Made by a program: the position numbers and the translations under genes. A stretch of DNA of 64,000 nucleotides from assembly GCF_036511935.1 (NCBI RefSeq), contig NZ_AP028878.1, positions 1,674,001 through 1,738,000 on the forward strand. Direction: 5' to 3'. The stretch's first letter is position 1. Every line of letters starts with the position of its first letter. This stretch comes from Marinobacter nanhaiticus D15-8W (GTDB lineage Bacteria > Pseudomonadota > Gammaproteobacteria > Pseudomonadales > Oleiphilaceae). The notes below the pieces were generated by a model. It was not told where the DNA came from and did not search any database. It saw only the letters and a program-made list of their open reading frames with translations. Of this stretch, positions 43,888 to 54,681 are shown one piece after another.

Positions 43888-44934
43888 ATGAAACAGCTCC
43901 TAACCCGGGCGAAGGTTGCCCTTTTAGCCCTATCCCTTGTCGCGCCCATGCAGAGCTTTGCTGCCAGTGATGCCATTCGCGGTAACGTGCGTGTCGTTAT
44001 AGGCTCATCCTCGACGGGCGGGGATACCTATCAAGCGTCCAGCATCATTGCTGATGCGCTCTCAGAGAATCTGGGTGTCAATTTCAAGGTGGATGCCGTT
44101 GGCTCCTCTGCCGCATTCCGGACGCTGGAGCGAATCTCCAACGGCAGCACCATTATGATCTTCCATGATCAGGCGTATCTTGGACATTTGTATGGCACGC
44201 CCGGTTACGACAATATTTTCGAGAACTTTATCGTCGGCCCGACGTTTGCCATCAACCCCGGCAACGCGTATCTCGTCCCGAAAAATTCTCCTTACAAAAC
44301 ACCTCAAGACGTTATCGATGCGGCAGGTAGTGGTAAGACGGTACGCGTCGCCATCCAGCCTGGAGGGGTGTCAGAGATCGGCTATAGCGCGCTGAAGAAT
44401 GCGGTGCGGCTGCAATATCCCGGTAAGGAATCCAATCTGGTGCCTCTAAATACCGGATCCCAATCAGACAAGAACCAGACGCTATTTGATGGGCTGGCCG
44501 ACGTGATCAACGGCACCGTCCAAGCAAATGAGCAGTACACCCGCCTTCCTGCTGATGACCAGAAAGCCATGCTATTCCTTTGGCTCACAGCACGCCATGA
44601 CACGATTGAGCAGGCCAACGCAGAAGGAATGGGTAAGACCAGCCGCGAAGACCTTCTGAAATATGTCGAGCCGGCCGTTACCGTCCCTATGGGAGACGAT
44701 GAGAACTTCACGTTCGATAAGGAATTCTTCTTCCTCTATAACAAGGAGACGGATCCCAAGATTATCGAGGCGATCGATACCGCTCTCGCCGAGATATTCG
44801 AGGCTGGAAACATCCAGAAGGTCCAGAAGAAGTCCTTCTTCATCCCGAACTTCAAGCCATCGAGTGAAGCCCAGACTTACCTCAAAGACAAACGTGACCG
44901 TTACGCTGACATCATCGAAGCGTTGAACGAATAG
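43888..44934 (+). CDS. tctC: TTT-family solute-binding protein TctC
   Basis: The ATG at 43888, after AGGAAA, begins a 348-residue protein with a signal peptide cut near SFAAS. The mature protein is a TctC-type binding protein: VRVVIGSSSTGGDTYQASSIIADAL, FKVDAVGSSAAFRTLE, and ligand-site region AIQPGGVSEIGYSALKN. It is the first gene of tctCBA-garD, so it most likely binds galactarate or glucarate. The upstream frame to 43861 (TTG) is not needed. Family certain, substrate inferred. Confidence 0.88.
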   Translation: MKQLLTRAKVALLALSLVAPMQSFAASDAIRGNVRVVIGSSSTGGDTYQASSIIADALSENLGVNFKVDAVGSSAAFRTLERISNGSTIMIFHDQAYLGHLYGTPGYDNIFENFIVGPTFAINPGNAYLVPKNSPYKTPQDVIDAAGSGKTVRVAIQPGGVSEIGYSALKNAVRLQYPGKESNLVPLNTGSQSDKNQTLFDGLADVINGTVQANEQYTRLPADDQKAMLFLWLTARHDTIEQANAEGMGKTSREDLLKYVEPAVTVPMGDDENFTFDKEFFFLYNKETDPKIIEAIDTALAEIFEAGNIQKVQKKSFFIPNFKPSSEAQTYLKDKRDRYADIIEALNE

Positions 44935-45050
44935 CGACGGTTGTGGAGGGCTGGTGCCGGTCGCCATCCCTCCTGTCTTTACTGGAATGGCTCCCGGCAT
45001 GTCCTGCGTAGTCGCTGGATCTGCCGCCGTTGATAGGTAGAGGTATTGTT

Positions 45051-45494
45051 ATGGGCGAGCAACTTCACGCCTTGATGGAAGTCTCGGTCGACTTCGATAA
45101 GTCGCACCTGTTCTTTCCGACAATCATCCTTTCGCTGCTCGGCATCCTCCTGGTGTGGATAGCGATTGCCAATCACAAGACGCTACTTGCAAAGGTGAAA
45201 GGCGAGCAGGGTGGTTTCGCGTTCTTTACACCGGGGGCGGATAAGTTCCGGCTCTTCAGCACCCTGATCCTGGTCACCGCCTACTTTTACCTGATGGATG
45301 TCGTGGGCCAGATGTTTCCCAACACGGGGTTGGGTTTCCTGTTGACCTCCATCCCGTTCGTGTTCCTGCTATCCCTCGTTTATGTGCATGGCGTTACTGC
45401 ACGTGTCGTGCTGATCATTACGCTCAATGCCGTGATTGCTCCGCTTTGCGCCTGGTACGTCTTGGGGCAATTGTTTGGGATTACGCTTCCATAG
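45051..45494 (+). CDS. tctB: TTT-family small permease TctB
   Basis: The ATG at 45051, after AGAGG eight bases upstream, gives 147 residues with four membrane helices (for example TIILSLLGILLVWIAIAN and FVFLLSLVYVHGV), typical of the TctB small membrane subunit. It assembles with TctA in the inner membrane. It lies between tctC and tctA, 12 bases before the latter. The N-terminus is a short hydrophilic stretch (GEQLHALMEVSVD). Confidence 0.85.
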   Translation: MGEQLHALMEVSVDFDKSHLFFPTIILSLLGILLVWIAIANHKTLLAKVKGEQGGFAFFTPGADKFRLFSTLILVTAYFYLMDVVGQMFPNTGLGFLLTSIPFVFLLSLVYVHGVTARVVLIITLNAVIAPLCAWYVLGQLFGITLP

Positions 45495-45506
45495 GGGCGC
45501 TTTGAC

Positions 45507-47018
45507 ATGGAATTTATAGCACTACTGTCTCCTGAATATTTCCTGCTTGCCGCTGTTGGTTGCCTGATCGGTATCATTTTCGGCGCGATCCCCGGAATGA
45601 CGGCAACGATGGCCGTTGCCGTCTGCCTGCCATTGACCTATTCGCTGGAACTCCAGCAAGGCCTGGCCTTGCTCCTGGGTTTGTATGTCGGTGGTATCTC
45701 CGGCGGTATGGTGCCGGCCGTGCTGCTTAACCTGCCGGGTACGCCATCGTCCATAACGACAACGTTCGACGGGCACCCGATGGCCAAGAAGGGCGAGCCC
45801 GAGCGGGCCCTGAAGATCTGTATCGTGGCGTCGGTGTTCGGCGGCCTGTTCAGCGCCATCCTGCTTTTTTTCTTCGCGCCGTTACTCGCTGATTTTGCGA
45901 TCAAGTTTTCCTACATCGAGAAATTCCTGATCATCTTCTTTGCGCTGACGGTTATCGCATCCCTCTCCAAGAACGTGTTGGCCGGAATTTTCAGCGGTCT
46001 GTTGGGCGTCCTGTTGTCACTGGTTGGGGCCTACGAGATCTCCGACGGCGGTAACGGCGAGTACCGCCTGATTACCGACAGCATGGAGGACTACCTCTAC
46101 GCGGGCTTTGCTTTGCTGCCAGTGCTGATCGGCCTGTTCGGCTTGGCCACGATTTTTGACGAGGCCGAGAAAGGCATCAAGGAGAATACCAGCGAGGACC
46201 AGGTCGCGTTATCCAAGGGCAAGCGCTTCAAGTTCAACGTGTTCAAGGGCCAAGGGGTCAACCTGGTGCGCTCTTCGTTCATCGGCACGTTCGTGGGGAT
46301 GCTTCCGGGTATCGGCGGTAGCGCGGCTTCCGTGCTGTCCTACACCCAGCAGAAGAACATGTCCAAGAACCCGAGCCAGATGGGTAAGGGTGCGCCGGAA
46401 GGGCTTATTGCCTCTGAGTCGGCCAACAACGGTCTGACGGGCGGTGCGTTGATTCCGCTTCTCTCACTGGGTATCCCGGGGGACAGCACGACGGCTGTGC
46501 TTATTGGCGCCTTCACGCTGCAAGGCCTGCAGGTTGGCCCGCTGTTTATCGGCGAGAACCTTGAGATGTGGTACGCCATGGTCGTGGCGCTGGTCTTTGC
46601 CAACCTGGTGATGTTTGGCTTGATGTATTTCGCCATTCGCCACATTGCCAAGGTGGTGATGGTACCCAAGTACATTCTTTACCCGATCATCATCATGATG
46701 TGTGTCATCGGTGCCTATGCGATCAACTACGGCATCATGTTTGACGTGTGGACGCTGTTGATCTTCGGCATCTTCGGATGGGCCGCGACCAAGATAGGCA
46801 TCGAGGCGGCCCCGTTGGTCATCGGTTTCATTCTCGGTGGGTCCGCGGAAGTCTACTTCGTCAAGAGCATCGAATCCTACGGCAACCTGACGATCTTTTT
46901 TACCAAGAGCCCCATTGCTGTTGTGCTGTGGATCCTGATTATCGCTTCCCTGGTGTTCTCGGTCGTCGTTCATCGCCGCAACAAGCTTCAGGCTGCTCTA
47001 GAGGAGGCTAACGCGTGA
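45507..47018 (+). CDS. tctA: TTT-family large permease TctA
   Basis: The 503-residue protein has about 12 helices and strong TctA signatures: [44 protein letters not shown], and [21 protein letters not shown] with [15 protein letters not shown] (short excerpts). It is the channel subunit of the tripartite tricarboxylate transporter. Its stop overlaps the garD GTG (GTGA), tying transport to galactarate dehydration. Substrate inferred as an aldarate. Confidence 0.94.
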   Translation: MEFIALLSPEYFLLAAVGCLIGIIFGAIPGMTATMAVAVCLPLTYSLELQQGLALLLGLYVGGISGGMVPAVLLNLPGTPSSITTTFDGHPMAKKGEPERALKICIVASVFGGLFSAILLFFFAPLLADFAIKFSYIEKFLIIFFALTVIASLSKNVLAGIFSGLLGVLLSLVGAYEISDGGNGEYRLITDSMEDYLYAGFALLPVLIGLFGLATIFDEAEKGIKENTSEDQVALSKGKRFKFNVFKGQGVNLVRSSFIGTFVGMLPGIGGSAASVLSYTQQKNMSKNPSQMGKGAPEGLIASESANNGLTGGALIPLLSLGIPGDSTTAVLIGAFTLQGLQVGPLFIGENLEMWYAMVVALVFANLVMFGLMYFAIRHIAKVVMVPKYILYPIIIMMCVIGAYAINYGIMFDVWTLLIFGIFGWAATKIGIEAAPLVIGFILGGSAEVYFVKSIESYGNLTIFFTKSPIAVVLWILIIASLVFSVVVHRRNKLQAALEEANA

Positions 47019-48589
47019 GTGTTGAAGCGAATACGAAGCCACTGGTTATCCGCATTAAACCTGAGGATAACGTCGCTATTGTCGTCAATCCCAAAGGACT
47101 ACCCGAGGGGACCGAGCTCGAGGATGGCACCATGCTGATCGAGGGTGTTCCGTCAGGTCACAAGGTGGCCCTGGCCGATATCGGGAGCGACGAACCGATT
47201 GTCCGCTACGGCGAGGTGATAGGTTATGCGCTCGAACCGTTGCCCCGCGGACGCTGGATACGCGAAACCCTCGTGCAGCTCCCGACACCTCCGGGGCTCG
47301 ATAACCTGCCGATGGCAACGCGGCCTGCTCCGGAAGCCGCCCCGCTGGAGGGCTATACCTTCGAGGGATACCGCAACGCCGACGGCACCGTAGGCACGCG
47401 AAATATCCTCGGTATCAGCACCAGCGTGCAGTGTGTCGCGGGTGTGACCGACTATGTGGTCAAGCGCATCAAGCAGGAATTGCTACCGCGCTATCCAAAT
47501 GTGGATGACGTCGTCGCGCTCAATCACAGCTATGGCTGCGGGGTGGCGATAAATGCACCGGCCGCCATCGTGCCGATCCGTACCCTGCAAAACATGGCGA
47601 ATAACCCCAATTTCGGGGGCGAAGTCATGGTAATCGGCCTGGGATGCGAGAAGCTGCAACCCAAACGACTGCTGGGGGAGGGCAATGATGAGCAACCACT
47701 GCGTATTATCGATCCGGCCGAAGAGATCGATCACATCCTCAGCCTGCAGGATGAGCAGTTTGAAGGCTTCGGCGAGATGGTTGACGGGATCCTGGAAATG
47801 GCCGAAGCCCACCTGCGGAAGCTGGATCGCCGCCGTCGCGAAACCTGTCCCGCCAGTGAGCTGGTGGTCGGCGTTCAATGTGGCGGCTCCGACGCCTTCT
47901 CCGGTGTGACGGCGAATCCGGCCGTTGGTTTTGCCTCCGACCTTATCGTTCGCGCCGGTGGCAGCGTCATGTTTTCCGAGGTGACCGAGGTTCGCGATGC
48001 CATTCACCTGCTCACGCCGAGAGCGGCCGACCGATCGGTAGCAGAGGCGCTGGTCCGTGAGATGGACTGGTACGACAACTACCTGACCCAGGGCATGGCT
48101 GACCGCAGTGCGAATCCATCTCCCGGTAACAAGAAGGGCGGCCTGAGTAACGTGGTCGAGAAGGCGCTCGGCTCCATTGTGAAGTCCGGTACCAGTCCGA
48201 TCGTCGACGTTCTGGGTCCTGGCGAACGTATCCGCAAGCGCGGCCTGAACTTTGCGGCGACGCCGGCGAGCGACTTTATCTGCGGCACGTTGCAGTTTGC
48301 CTCGGGGATGAATCTGCAAGTGTTCACCACGGGACGGGGGACTCCCTATGGCCTGGCAGTTGCGCCGGTCATCAAGATGTCCACTAACAGCACGTTGGGC
48401 AACCGCTGGCACGATCTGATTGATCTGGATGCCGGACGGATTGCTACCGGTGAAGCAACGATAGAAACGCTCGGGTGGGAACTCTTCGAGATGATTCTTG
48501 ATGTCGCCAGCGGGCGCAAGGTCGTCGCCGCCGATCGTTTGGGTCTTCATAACGATCTGGTCCTGTTTAATCCAGCGCCAGTGACTTGA
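47015..48589 (+). CDS. garD: Galactarate dehydratase (GarD, UxaA family)
   Basis: The 524-residue protein (GTG at 47015, GAGGAGG eight bases before) has an N-terminal SAF domain ([14 protein letters not shown]) and the UxaA/GarD body: [62 protein letters not shown] and a C-terminal TFAT-like [18 protein letters not shown]. Length equals E. coli GarD (523). It dehydrates galactarate to 5-dehydro-4-deoxyglucarate, using an iron-dependent site. A UxaA-type altronate dehydratase is less likely given the downstream genes. Confidence 0.9.
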   Translation: MSVEANTKPLVIRIKPEDNVAIVVNPKGLPEGTELEDGTMLIEGVPSGHKVALADIGSDEPIVRYGEVIGYALEPLPRGRWIRETLVQLPTPPGLDNLPMATRPAPEAAPLEGYTFEGYRNADGTVGTRNILGISTSVQCVAGVTDYVVKRIKQELLPRYPNVDDVVALNHSYGCGVAINAPAAIVPIRTLQNMANNPNFGGEVMVIGLGCEKLQPKRLLGEGNDEQPLRIIDPAEEIDHILSLQDEQFEGFGEMVDGILEMAEAHLRKLDRRRRETCPASELVVGVQCGGSDAFSGVTANPAVGFASDLIVRAGGSVMFSEVTEVRDAIHLLTPRAADRSVAEALVREMDWYDNYLTQGMADRSANPSPGNKKGGLSNVVEKALGSIVKSGTSPIVDVLGPGERIRKRGLNFAATPASDFICGTLQFASGMNLQVFTTGRGTPYGLAVAPVIKMSTNSTLGNRWHDLIDLDAGRIATGEATIETLGWELFEMILDVASGRKVVAADRLGLHNDLVLFNPAPVT

Positions 48590-48607
48590 TGTAGTAGGGA
48601 TGCGTGG

Positions 48608-48639
48608 TTGAGACGACCGCTGCATGTTGTATGATGTAT
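48608..48639 (+). promoter_or_regulatory. Promoter and operator upstream of kdgD
   Basis: TTGAGA (48608-48613) and TATGAT (48630-48635), spaced by 16 bases, form a promoter about 90 bases before kdgD. GTTGTATGATGTAT (48626-48639) overlaps the -10 and is identical to the word before tctC. A bound repressor here would block RNA polymerase. Confidence 0.6.
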
Positions 48640-48726
48640 TACTAAGTGACCGGGCATCGAAACTCTTCTGCCGAGTATGACCACCCAGGTGGGCGCCCGA
48701 AAACGACAGATCGAGGATTATTAATA

Positions 48727-49638
48727 ATGACACTTTCAGTAGAACGTATCCGCCAGTCCCTTAGCGACGGCCTGCTTTCGTTCCCGATCACCGACATGGA
48801 CGCCGAAGGCCGCTTCAATGTCGAGACCTATCGCCAACGCATCGAGCGTTTCGTGGAGCAGGGCGTATCCAGCGTGTTCGTGGCTGGCGGTACGGGTGAG
48901 TTCTTCTCCCTGTCGCTGGATGAGTACAGGCAGATCGTCAAGGCAGCTGTCGAGGTCGTTGACGGCCGTGTGCCGGTGATTGCCAGTGCCGGCCGTAGCG
49001 TCCCGGACGCCCGGGCCTTCTGCAAGGCCGCGGAAGAGGCGGGCTGTGACGGTATCCTGCTGATGCCGCCGTACCTCACTGAGTGTCCGGTAGAAGGTGT
49101 GGTCGAGTATGCAAAAGCGATCATTAACAGCACCTCGCTGCAGGTGATTTACTACAACCGCGGCAACGGCATTCTCGATGCTGAAAGCGTAAAGGCGCTG
49201 GCGGCGGACTGTCCGAACCTGATCGGCCTGAAGGACGGCGTCGGCAATATCGCCGCCCTTAACGACACCATCAAGACCGTGGGCGATCGCCTGGTCTATA
49301 TCGGTGGCGTTCCGACCGCCGAGATTTTTGCCGAGGCTTACCTGTCTGTCGGCGTGAATACATACTCTTCAGCCGTCTTCAACTTCATGCCGGAAATGAC
49401 AATGAAGTTCTACAAGGCGCTGCGCGGCGGCGACCAGGCCACGGTGTCGTCCATCATCAAGGATTTCTTCATTCCGTTCTGCCGCCTGCGCGATCGCAAG
49501 AAAGGTTATGCGGTCAGCCTGATCAAGGCCGGTGCGGACATTATGGGCCAGCCGGCAGGCGACGTGCGCGCTCCACTGACCATGCCGACACCGGCGGACC
49601 GCGAGGCACTTGCGGCCATCATCAACAACAATCGTTGA
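48727..49638 (+). CDS. kdgD: 5-dehydro-4-deoxyglucarate dehydratase KdgD
   Basis: The 303-residue protein (ATG at 48727, GAGGATT upstream) is a DHDPS-like aldolase-fold enzyme: FVAGGTGEFFSLSLDEY, the Tyr in IYYNRGN and the Schiff-base Lys in GLKDGVGN. It converts 5-dehydro-4-deoxyglucarate to 2,5-dioxopentanoate, with loss of CO2 and water. Gene context (garD, gudD and a semialdehyde dehydrogenase) fits this step exactly. First gene of the second transcription unit. Confidence 0.95.
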   Translation: MTLSVERIRQSLSDGLLSFPITDMDAEGRFNVETYRQRIERFVEQGVSSVFVAGGTGEFFSLSLDEYRQIVKAAVEVVDGRVPVIASAGRSVPDARAFCKAAEEAGCDGILLMPPYLTECPVEGVVEYAKAIINSTSLQVIYYNRGNGILDAESVKALAADCPNLIGLKDGVGNIAALNDTIKTVGDRLVYIGGVPTAEIFAEAYLSVGVNTYSSAVFNFMPEMTMKFYKALRGGDQATVSSIIKDFFIPFCRLRDRKKGYAVSLIKAGADIMGQPAGDVRAPLTMPTPADREALAAIINNNR

Positions 49639-49713
49639 CCGCGGTATCACGTCCCCTGGACAGGCAACAGCAAGAACAAGGGCCCTGTCCAAACCTTTGA
49701 GTGAGGTATGCGC

Positions 49714-51039
49714 ATGTTTACAACCATAAAGAAGATGTCCGTGGTGCCGGTCGCCGGCTACGACGGCTTCCTGCTGAACCTCAGCGGCGGGCATGCCCCG
49801 TGGTTTATCCGGACGGTGGTGGTTCTGGAAGATAACGACGGCAATATCGGCCTGGGCGAAATCCCGGCAACGGCTTCGATCATCGATACCCTGGAGAAGT
49901 GCCGCGAGCTGGTGGAAGGCCAGTCCGTGGGACGCTACAAGGCCATCATCAGCCGTGTGCGCGAGGCCACGTCGGGACAGGCGGACGACGTCCGTGGCAA
50001 TCAGACGTTCGATCTGCGCACTGCCGTGCATGTGATTACTGGCATCGAGTCCGCGCTACTGGACCTTGCTGGCCAGAGCATGGGGCTACCGGTGGTCGAG
50101 CTGCTGGGTCAGTTCGGGCGCCAGCGCGACGAGGTCGAGGCCCTCGGCTACCTGTTCCTGTTGGGCGATCCGAAGAAGACGGACCTGCCGTATCCGACCG
50201 CCGACGATCCTTCCGACGATTGGGACATTGTTCGGACCCAGGAGGCCCTGACGCCCGAGGCTGTTGCGCGGCTGGCCAAGGCCGCCTACGCCCGTTATGG
50301 CTTCAGGGACTTTAAGTTGAAGGGCGGCGTCCTCGATGGCCACCAGGAAGCTGAATGTATCGCGGCACTCTATGACGTCTTCCCCGAGGCCCGGCTGACT
50401 CTGGACCCTAACGGCGCCTGGACGCTCAAGCAGGCGGTGGAATACCTCACGCCGGTCAAGCATATGCTCAGCTATGCCGAAGATCCCTGCGGCCAGGAAG
50501 GCGCATGGTCGGGTCGCGAAACCATGAGCGAGTTCCGTCGCCAAACGGGCCTGCGCACGGCGACCAATATGGTCGCCACCGACTGGCAGCAACTACGCAA
50601 CGCGGTTCGACTGGACTCCGTGGACATCCCGCTTGCCGACTGCCACTTCTGGACCATGCAGGGCGCTGTCGCCGTGGGTGAGCTATGCAACGAGTGGGGC
50701 ATGACCTGGGGTTCTCACTCCAACAACCATTTCGATATTTCACTGGCGATGATGACCCACGTGGCAGCTGCTTGCCCAGGCGAAATCACCGCTATCGACA
50801 CGCACTGGATCTGGCAGGACGGCCAGCGGATCACCAAGGACCCGCTGAAGATCCGTGGCGGCAAACTCAAGGTTCCGGAAAAGCCCGGCCTCGGCATCGA
50901 ACTGGATCGCGAAAAGCTGGAGCAGGGGCACGCGCTGTTCAAGTCCCTATCTCTCGGTAAGCGAGACGATGCCATGGCAATGCAGTACCTGATTCCGGGC
51001 TGGACCTTTAATCCCAAGCGCCCCGCGCTTGTTCGCTGA
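49714..51039 (+). CDS. gudD: D-glucarate dehydratase GudD
   Basis: The ATG at 49714 is preferred to 49708 because GAGG then has proper spacing. The 441-residue protein is an enolase-superfamily member: [18 protein letters not shown], the catalytic KxK in FRDFKLKGG, metal ligand region LDPNGAW and AEDPCGQEG, and the His base in [13 protein letters not shown]. It dehydrates glucarate to the KdgD substrate. A glucarate dehydratase-related paralogue is possible, but the location supports the true enzyme. Co-directional with kdgD, 75 bases downstream. Confidence 0.93.
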   Translation: MFTTIKKMSVVPVAGYDGFLLNLSGGHAPWFIRTVVVLEDNDGNIGLGEIPATASIIDTLEKCRELVEGQSVGRYKAIISRVREATSGQADDVRGNQTFDLRTAVHVITGIESALLDLAGQSMGLPVVELLGQFGRQRDEVEALGYLFLLGDPKKTDLPYPTADDPSDDWDIVRTQEALTPEAVARLAKAAYARYGFRDFKLKGGVLDGHQEAECIAALYDVFPEARLTLDPNGAWTLKQAVEYLTPVKHMLSYAEDPCGQEGAWSGRETMSEFRRQTGLRTATNMVATDWQQLRNAVRLDSVDIPLADCHFWTMQGAVAVGELCNEWGMTWGSHSNNHFDISLAMMTHVAAACPGEITAIDTHWIWQDGQRITKDPLKIRGGKLKVPEKPGLGIELDREKLEQGHALFKSLSLGKRDDAMAMQYLIPGWTFNPKRPALVR

Positions 51040-51075
51040 TCAGCTCATGGGGTAATGTAACTCGGCCGAATTGGA

Positions 51076-51855
51076 TTGATGATGGAAACAACAAAAATGG
51101 GAAACACTGGCTCCTCCGGTAGTACGTTCAAGGTTGAACCCGTCAAGCGCACGGGCAGCCTGGCGACGCATGTCGCTTCGCAGTTGGAGCAGATGATTGC
51201 CCAGGGGCAGATTGCCATTGGCGACAAGTTGCCGACCGAGAGCCGGTTGTGCGACATGTTCGAGGTCAGCCGCACCGTGGTCCGCGAAGCGATTACCCAG
51301 CTCAAGTCGCTGGGCCTGGTCGAGACGCGCCGTGGTGTTGGCACGACGGTCATGCGTAATCAGCCCGCTGAAACCCTGTATGCGTACACCATCAATCCCA
51401 CGGCCGTGGAAGATATCCTGAACATCCTGGAACTGCGTCTCAGTGTCGAGACCAAGGCGGCGGAATTTGCTGCGGTGCGCCGGAACGAACAGGATATCGA
51501 ACGGCTCGAACAATGCCTGGATCGCTTTGACCAGGCCCTGGAAAAAGGGGAGTTGGCCCGGGACGAGGATCTCGCGTTCCACCTCGGCATCGCCAGCGCC
51601 ACCAAGAACCCGTTTTTCCGACAGTTCTACGAGCAGTTCAACAAGAACATCATCCCCAGAGCAAAGATCGTCAATACCAGTCTCGATCACCCGGCGACCG
51701 AGCAGTACCTGGACCGGGTGCGTCAGGAGCACCGCGAAATCCTCGACGCTATCAAATCGGGACAGCCCGAAGCGGCCAGTAAGGCGATGCACAAGCACCT
51801 CTATCGTGCCTATCACCTGTACGAGAAGTACCGCACCAGCAATGAGTTCGACTAA
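51076..51855 (+). CDS. FadR/GntR-type regulator of the aldarate genes
   Basis: The 259-residue protein has an N-terminal GntR winged helix (ATHVASQLEQMIAQGQIAIGDKLPTES, then FEVSRTVVREAITQLKSLGLVETRRGVG in parts) and a C-terminal FCD domain with metal-site His/Asp residues (AFHLGIASATKNPFF). Start codon among 51076, 51079 or 51097 is not settled, as no ribosome site is strong. It lies within the aldarate unit and likely binds the shared operator word, released by an aldarate or KDG intermediate. Confidence 0.88.
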   Translation: MMMETTKMGNTGSSGSTFKVEPVKRTGSLATHVASQLEQMIAQGQIAIGDKLPTESRLCDMFEVSRTVVREAITQLKSLGLVETRRGVGTTVMRNQPAETLYAYTINPTAVEDILNILELRLSVETKAAEFAAVRRNEQDIERLEQCLDRFDQALEKGELARDEDLAFHLGIASATKNPFFRQFYEQFNKNIIPRAKIVNTSLDHPATEQYLDRVRQEHREILDAIKSGQPEAASKAMHKHLYRAYHLYEKYRTSNEFD

Positions 51856-52002
51856 CGCTAGCTGACGTCATTTATGACGCAGTGGCAATGGCTCGCACTT
51901 TGTAGCCATCGACTCATAGCCGCGGACCTTTCTCCGAGTACTGGCCTGACTGAATGCGCTCCGGATCGTCTGGAGTGCAGACAATCTTTAATGGAGATGC
52001 AG

Positions 52003-53580
52003 ATGACTATTCTTGGCGAAATGCTCATTGGCTCACGCGCCGTGAAGGGCAGCAACGGGCCGATCCACGCAATCAATCCTGCCACTAACGAGACCCTGGA
52101 ACCGGTCTTCGCCGGCGGTACCGAAGCAGATGTGGATTCAGCTGTAGAACTGGCCTGGGACGCCTTCGCCAGTTACCGCGAAACGGCACCCGAAGCCCGC
52201 GCCACGTTCCTTGAGACCTGCGCTGACGAGATCCTCGCCCTGGGCGATGAACTGATCGAGCGTGCCGTGGCCGAGTCCGGCCTGCCCCGGGCGCGGATCG
52301 AAGGCGAGCGCGGTCGTACGATGGGTCAGTTGCGTCTTTTCGCCAGCGTCGTGCGTGCGGGCAACTATCTTGATGCCCGGATCGATCCGGCCATGCCCGA
52401 CCGTGAGCCGATGCCGCGCGCCGACCTGCGCATGCGCATGATCCCTCTGGGTCCGGTCGCCGTTTTCGGCGCCAGCAACTTCCCACTGGCGTTCTCCGTG
52501 GCAGGTGGCGATACCGCCTCTGCGCTGGCTGCGGGCTGCCCGGTTGTGGTCAAGGCGCACTCTGCGCATCCCGGCACCTCCGAACTGGTCGGCCGCGCCC
52601 TGCAGAAGGCTGTGGCCAAGTGCAACCTACACGAGGGCGTGTTCTCGCTAATCTTCGGCGCTGGCAACGTCGTGGGTCAGGCGCTGGTCGCGCACCCGCG
52701 CATCAAGGCCGTAGGCTTCACCGGCTCCCGTTCCGGTGGCACGGCGCTGATGAACATCGCAGCCAATCGCCCGGAGCCTATTCCGGTGTATGCGGAAATG
52801 AGCAGCATTAACCCGGTATTCCTGATGCCACAGGCGCTCAAGGCGCGGGGCGAAGCGATTGCCAAGGGCTTTATCGGCTCCCTGCAAATGGGGGCAGGCC
52901 AGTTCTGCACGAACCCGGGTTTGGTGTTTGCACAGGAAGGAGAGGACCTCGACAACTTCCTGAAAGTCGCTGCTGAGGAACTGTCCCAGGCCGGCACGCA
53001 GACCATGCTCACTCCGGGGATCCATAAGGCCTATTGCAGCGGCATGGAGCAGCTCAAGGGCAACAGCCGCGTCACCGAGGTCGCGACCGGCCAGGATAGC
53101 GACCAGCCCAACCAGTGCCAGGCGGGCCTGTTCGTAACGACTGCGGAAGACTTCCTGGCGGATGAGAGTCTGTCCGCCGAGGTGTTCGGATCGACGTCCC
53201 TGGTGGTCAAGTGCAAGAGCGTCGACGACTTCGCCCGCGTTGCGGATCAAATGGAAGGTCAGCTGACGGCAACGTTGCAGCTGGACGACGGCGACCACGA
53301 TGCCACCCGCAAACTGCTCCCGGTGCTTGAATACCGTGCAGGGCGCATCCTCTGCAACGGCTATCCTACCGGCGTGGAAGTCTGCCATGCCATGGTTCAT
53401 GGGGGCCCCTATCCGGCGACTTCCGACAGCCGCACCACCTCTGTCGGTTCCCTGGCGATCCAGCGCTATGTGCGCCCGGTTTGCTATCAGGACCTGCCGC
53501 AGGAGCTGATGCCGGAGAGCCTCAAGGATGGCAATCCACAAGGCATTCGCCGCTTGGTGGATGGTCAGGACCAACGCTAG
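52003..53580 (+). CDS. 2-oxoglutarate semialdehyde (2,5-dioxopentanoate) dehydrogenase
   Basis: ATG 52003, with GGAG six bases before, gives 525 residues, the usual size for this NADP-type aldehyde dehydrogenase. The cofactor loop is [19 protein letters not shown], the catalytic Cys lies in [11 protein letters not shown] and the general-base Glu in [10 protein letters not shown]. It oxidises 2,5-dioxopentanoate to 2-oxoglutarate, finishing aldarate breakdown. Earlier ATGs at 51991 and 51997 are possible but less well spaced; a frame from 51874 is unlikely. Last gene before the terminator at 53654. Confidence 0.92.
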   Translation: MTILGEMLIGSRAVKGSNGPIHAINPATNETLEPVFAGGTEADVDSAVELAWDAFASYRETAPEARATFLETCADEILALGDELIERAVAESGLPRARIEGERGRTMGQLRLFASVVRAGNYLDARIDPAMPDREPMPRADLRMRMIPLGPVAVFGASNFPLAFSVAGGDTASALAAGCPVVVKAHSAHPGTSELVGRALQKAVAKCNLHEGVFSLIFGAGNVVGQALVAHPRIKAVGFTGSRSGGTALMNIAANRPEPIPVYAEMSSINPVFLMPQALKARGEAIAKGFIGSLQMGAGQFCTNPGLVFAQEGEDLDNFLKVAAEELSQAGTQTMLTPGIHKAYCSGMEQLKGNSRVTEVATGQDSDQPNQCQAGLFVTTAEDFLADESLSAEVFGSTSLVVKCKSVDDFARVADQMEGQLTATLQLDDGDHDATRKLLPVLEYRAGRILCNGYPTGVEVCHAMVHGGPYPATSDSRTTSVGSLAIQRYVRPVCYQDLPQELMPESLKDGNPQGIRRLVDGQDQR

Positions 53581-53653
53581 ACGATCCGCTCTCATATCTT
53601 TGGTTTCTTCCGGGTGGCTCTATAGGCGCCCGGTTCGGAGCGATCCTCTCCTT

Positions 53654-53677
53654 GCCCCGTGAGAGCGGGGCCTTTTT
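53654..53677 (+). terminator. Terminator of the aldarate unit
   Basis: GCCCCG / CGGGGC with a 6-base loop, followed by TTTTT, ends the kdgD-gudD-gntR-dehydrogenase transcript about 75 bases beyond its last stop and before the next gene. Confidence 0.85.
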
Positions 53678-53694
53678 GGTTCAGGGAGGTACCT

Positions 53695-54672
53695 GTGTCA
53701 GAACCGAATTCAGATACTCGCTCAGCAACCCGGGCAGAGCGGCATGTGCTCGTCGTTGGCGCCATTCGACCGGCCCAAATGGCCGAGCTCGAAGACCTCT
53801 ATATACTGCACCGATTGGACCAAGCCACTGATTCCGACGTCTTGATTGCAAACTTTGGCGAGAAGATCGAGGTGGTGGTAACCAGCAACGGCGTGGGTTT
53901 TTCCCGCGAACTACTCGATCGGTTGCCCAATCTCAAACTGGTGTCGTCCCAGGGTGTCGGCACAGACGGACTCTGCGTCGAGGCCTGCAAGGCCAGGGGC
54001 GTCCATGTCGCCAACACACCTGACGTACTCAACGATGACGTGGCTGATATGGCGCTGATGCTCCTGCTCGCCACGGTACGACGTCTGCTGCCCGGTGACC
54101 GTTGGGTCAGGGGAGGGCACTGGGTGCGCGATGGGATGATGCCGCTTAATCGCTGCGTACGCGGAAAAAGACTGGGCATCGCGGGGCTCGGCCGTATCGG
54201 TAAGGCCATAGCGCACAGGGCCGAGGCATTCGGGCTGGATATCGCCTATTACGGTCGTCGGGAGCAGCCCGAGGTGGATTATCCCTGGTACGACGATCTC
54301 CAAGCGTTGGCGGAAGACGTGGATATTCTTGTGGTTGCGCTACCGGGTGGCGAGCCCACACATCGACTGGTAGGTCGCTCGGTGCTAGAGGCGTTAGGTC
54401 CTGACGGCTATCTGGTCAACATCGGTCGCGGTTCGGTTGTGGACGAGCCTGACCTGGTAGAGGTGCTATCTAGCGGCATGCTGGCCGGCGCGGGACTCGA
54501 CGTCTTTGCGGATGAGCCCAACGTGCCTCAGGCGCTGCTGGATATGGACAACGTTGTCCTGCAGCCCCATTGCGCCAGTGGCACCGAGGAAACGCGCCAT
54601 GCCATGGCACAGTTGGTGGTGGATAACGTGGCCGCCTACTTTTCCGGTAGCCCCTTGCTGACGCCGGTATAG
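53695..54672 (+). CDS. D-isomer-specific 2-hydroxyacid dehydrogenase
   Basis: GTG at 53695, with GGGAGG six bases upstream, starts a 325-residue enzyme. The NAD(P) fold is IAGLGRIGKAIAHRAEAFG, and catalytic residues are Arg in VNIGRGSVVDE, Glu in VFADEPNVP and His in LQPHCAS. It resembles hydroxypyruvate/glyoxylate reductases (GhrB/HPR). It is separated from the aldarate unit by a terminator and followed 9 bases later by an AEC transporter gene, so the two form a pair. Substrate unknown; a link to hydroxyacids from aldarates is inference. Confidence 0.87.
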   Translation: MSEPNSDTRSATRAERHVLVVGAIRPAQMAELEDLYILHRLDQATDSDVLIANFGEKIEVVVTSNGVGFSRELLDRLPNLKLVSSQGVGTDGLCVEACKARGVHVANTPDVLNDDVADMALMLLLATVRRLLPGDRWVRGGHWVRDGMMPLNRCVRGKRLGIAGLGRIGKAIAHRAEAFGLDIAYYGRREQPEVDYPWYDDLQALAEDVDILVVALPGGEPTHRLVGRSVLEALGPDGYLVNIGRGSVVDEPDLVEVLSSGMLAGAGLDVFADEPNVPQALLDMDNVVLQPHCASGTEETRHAMAQLVVDNVAAYFSGSPLLTPV

Positions 54673-54681
54673 CGTCCATCG

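Noticed and set aside
47483..48733. Minus-strand frame of about 416 codons
   Set aside because: It is antisense to garD, which has clear family motifs; the frame has no family match and crosses the kdgD promoter.
52648..53595. Minus-strand frame of about 315 codons
   Set aside because: Opposite the semialdehyde dehydrogenase gene, no motif seen.
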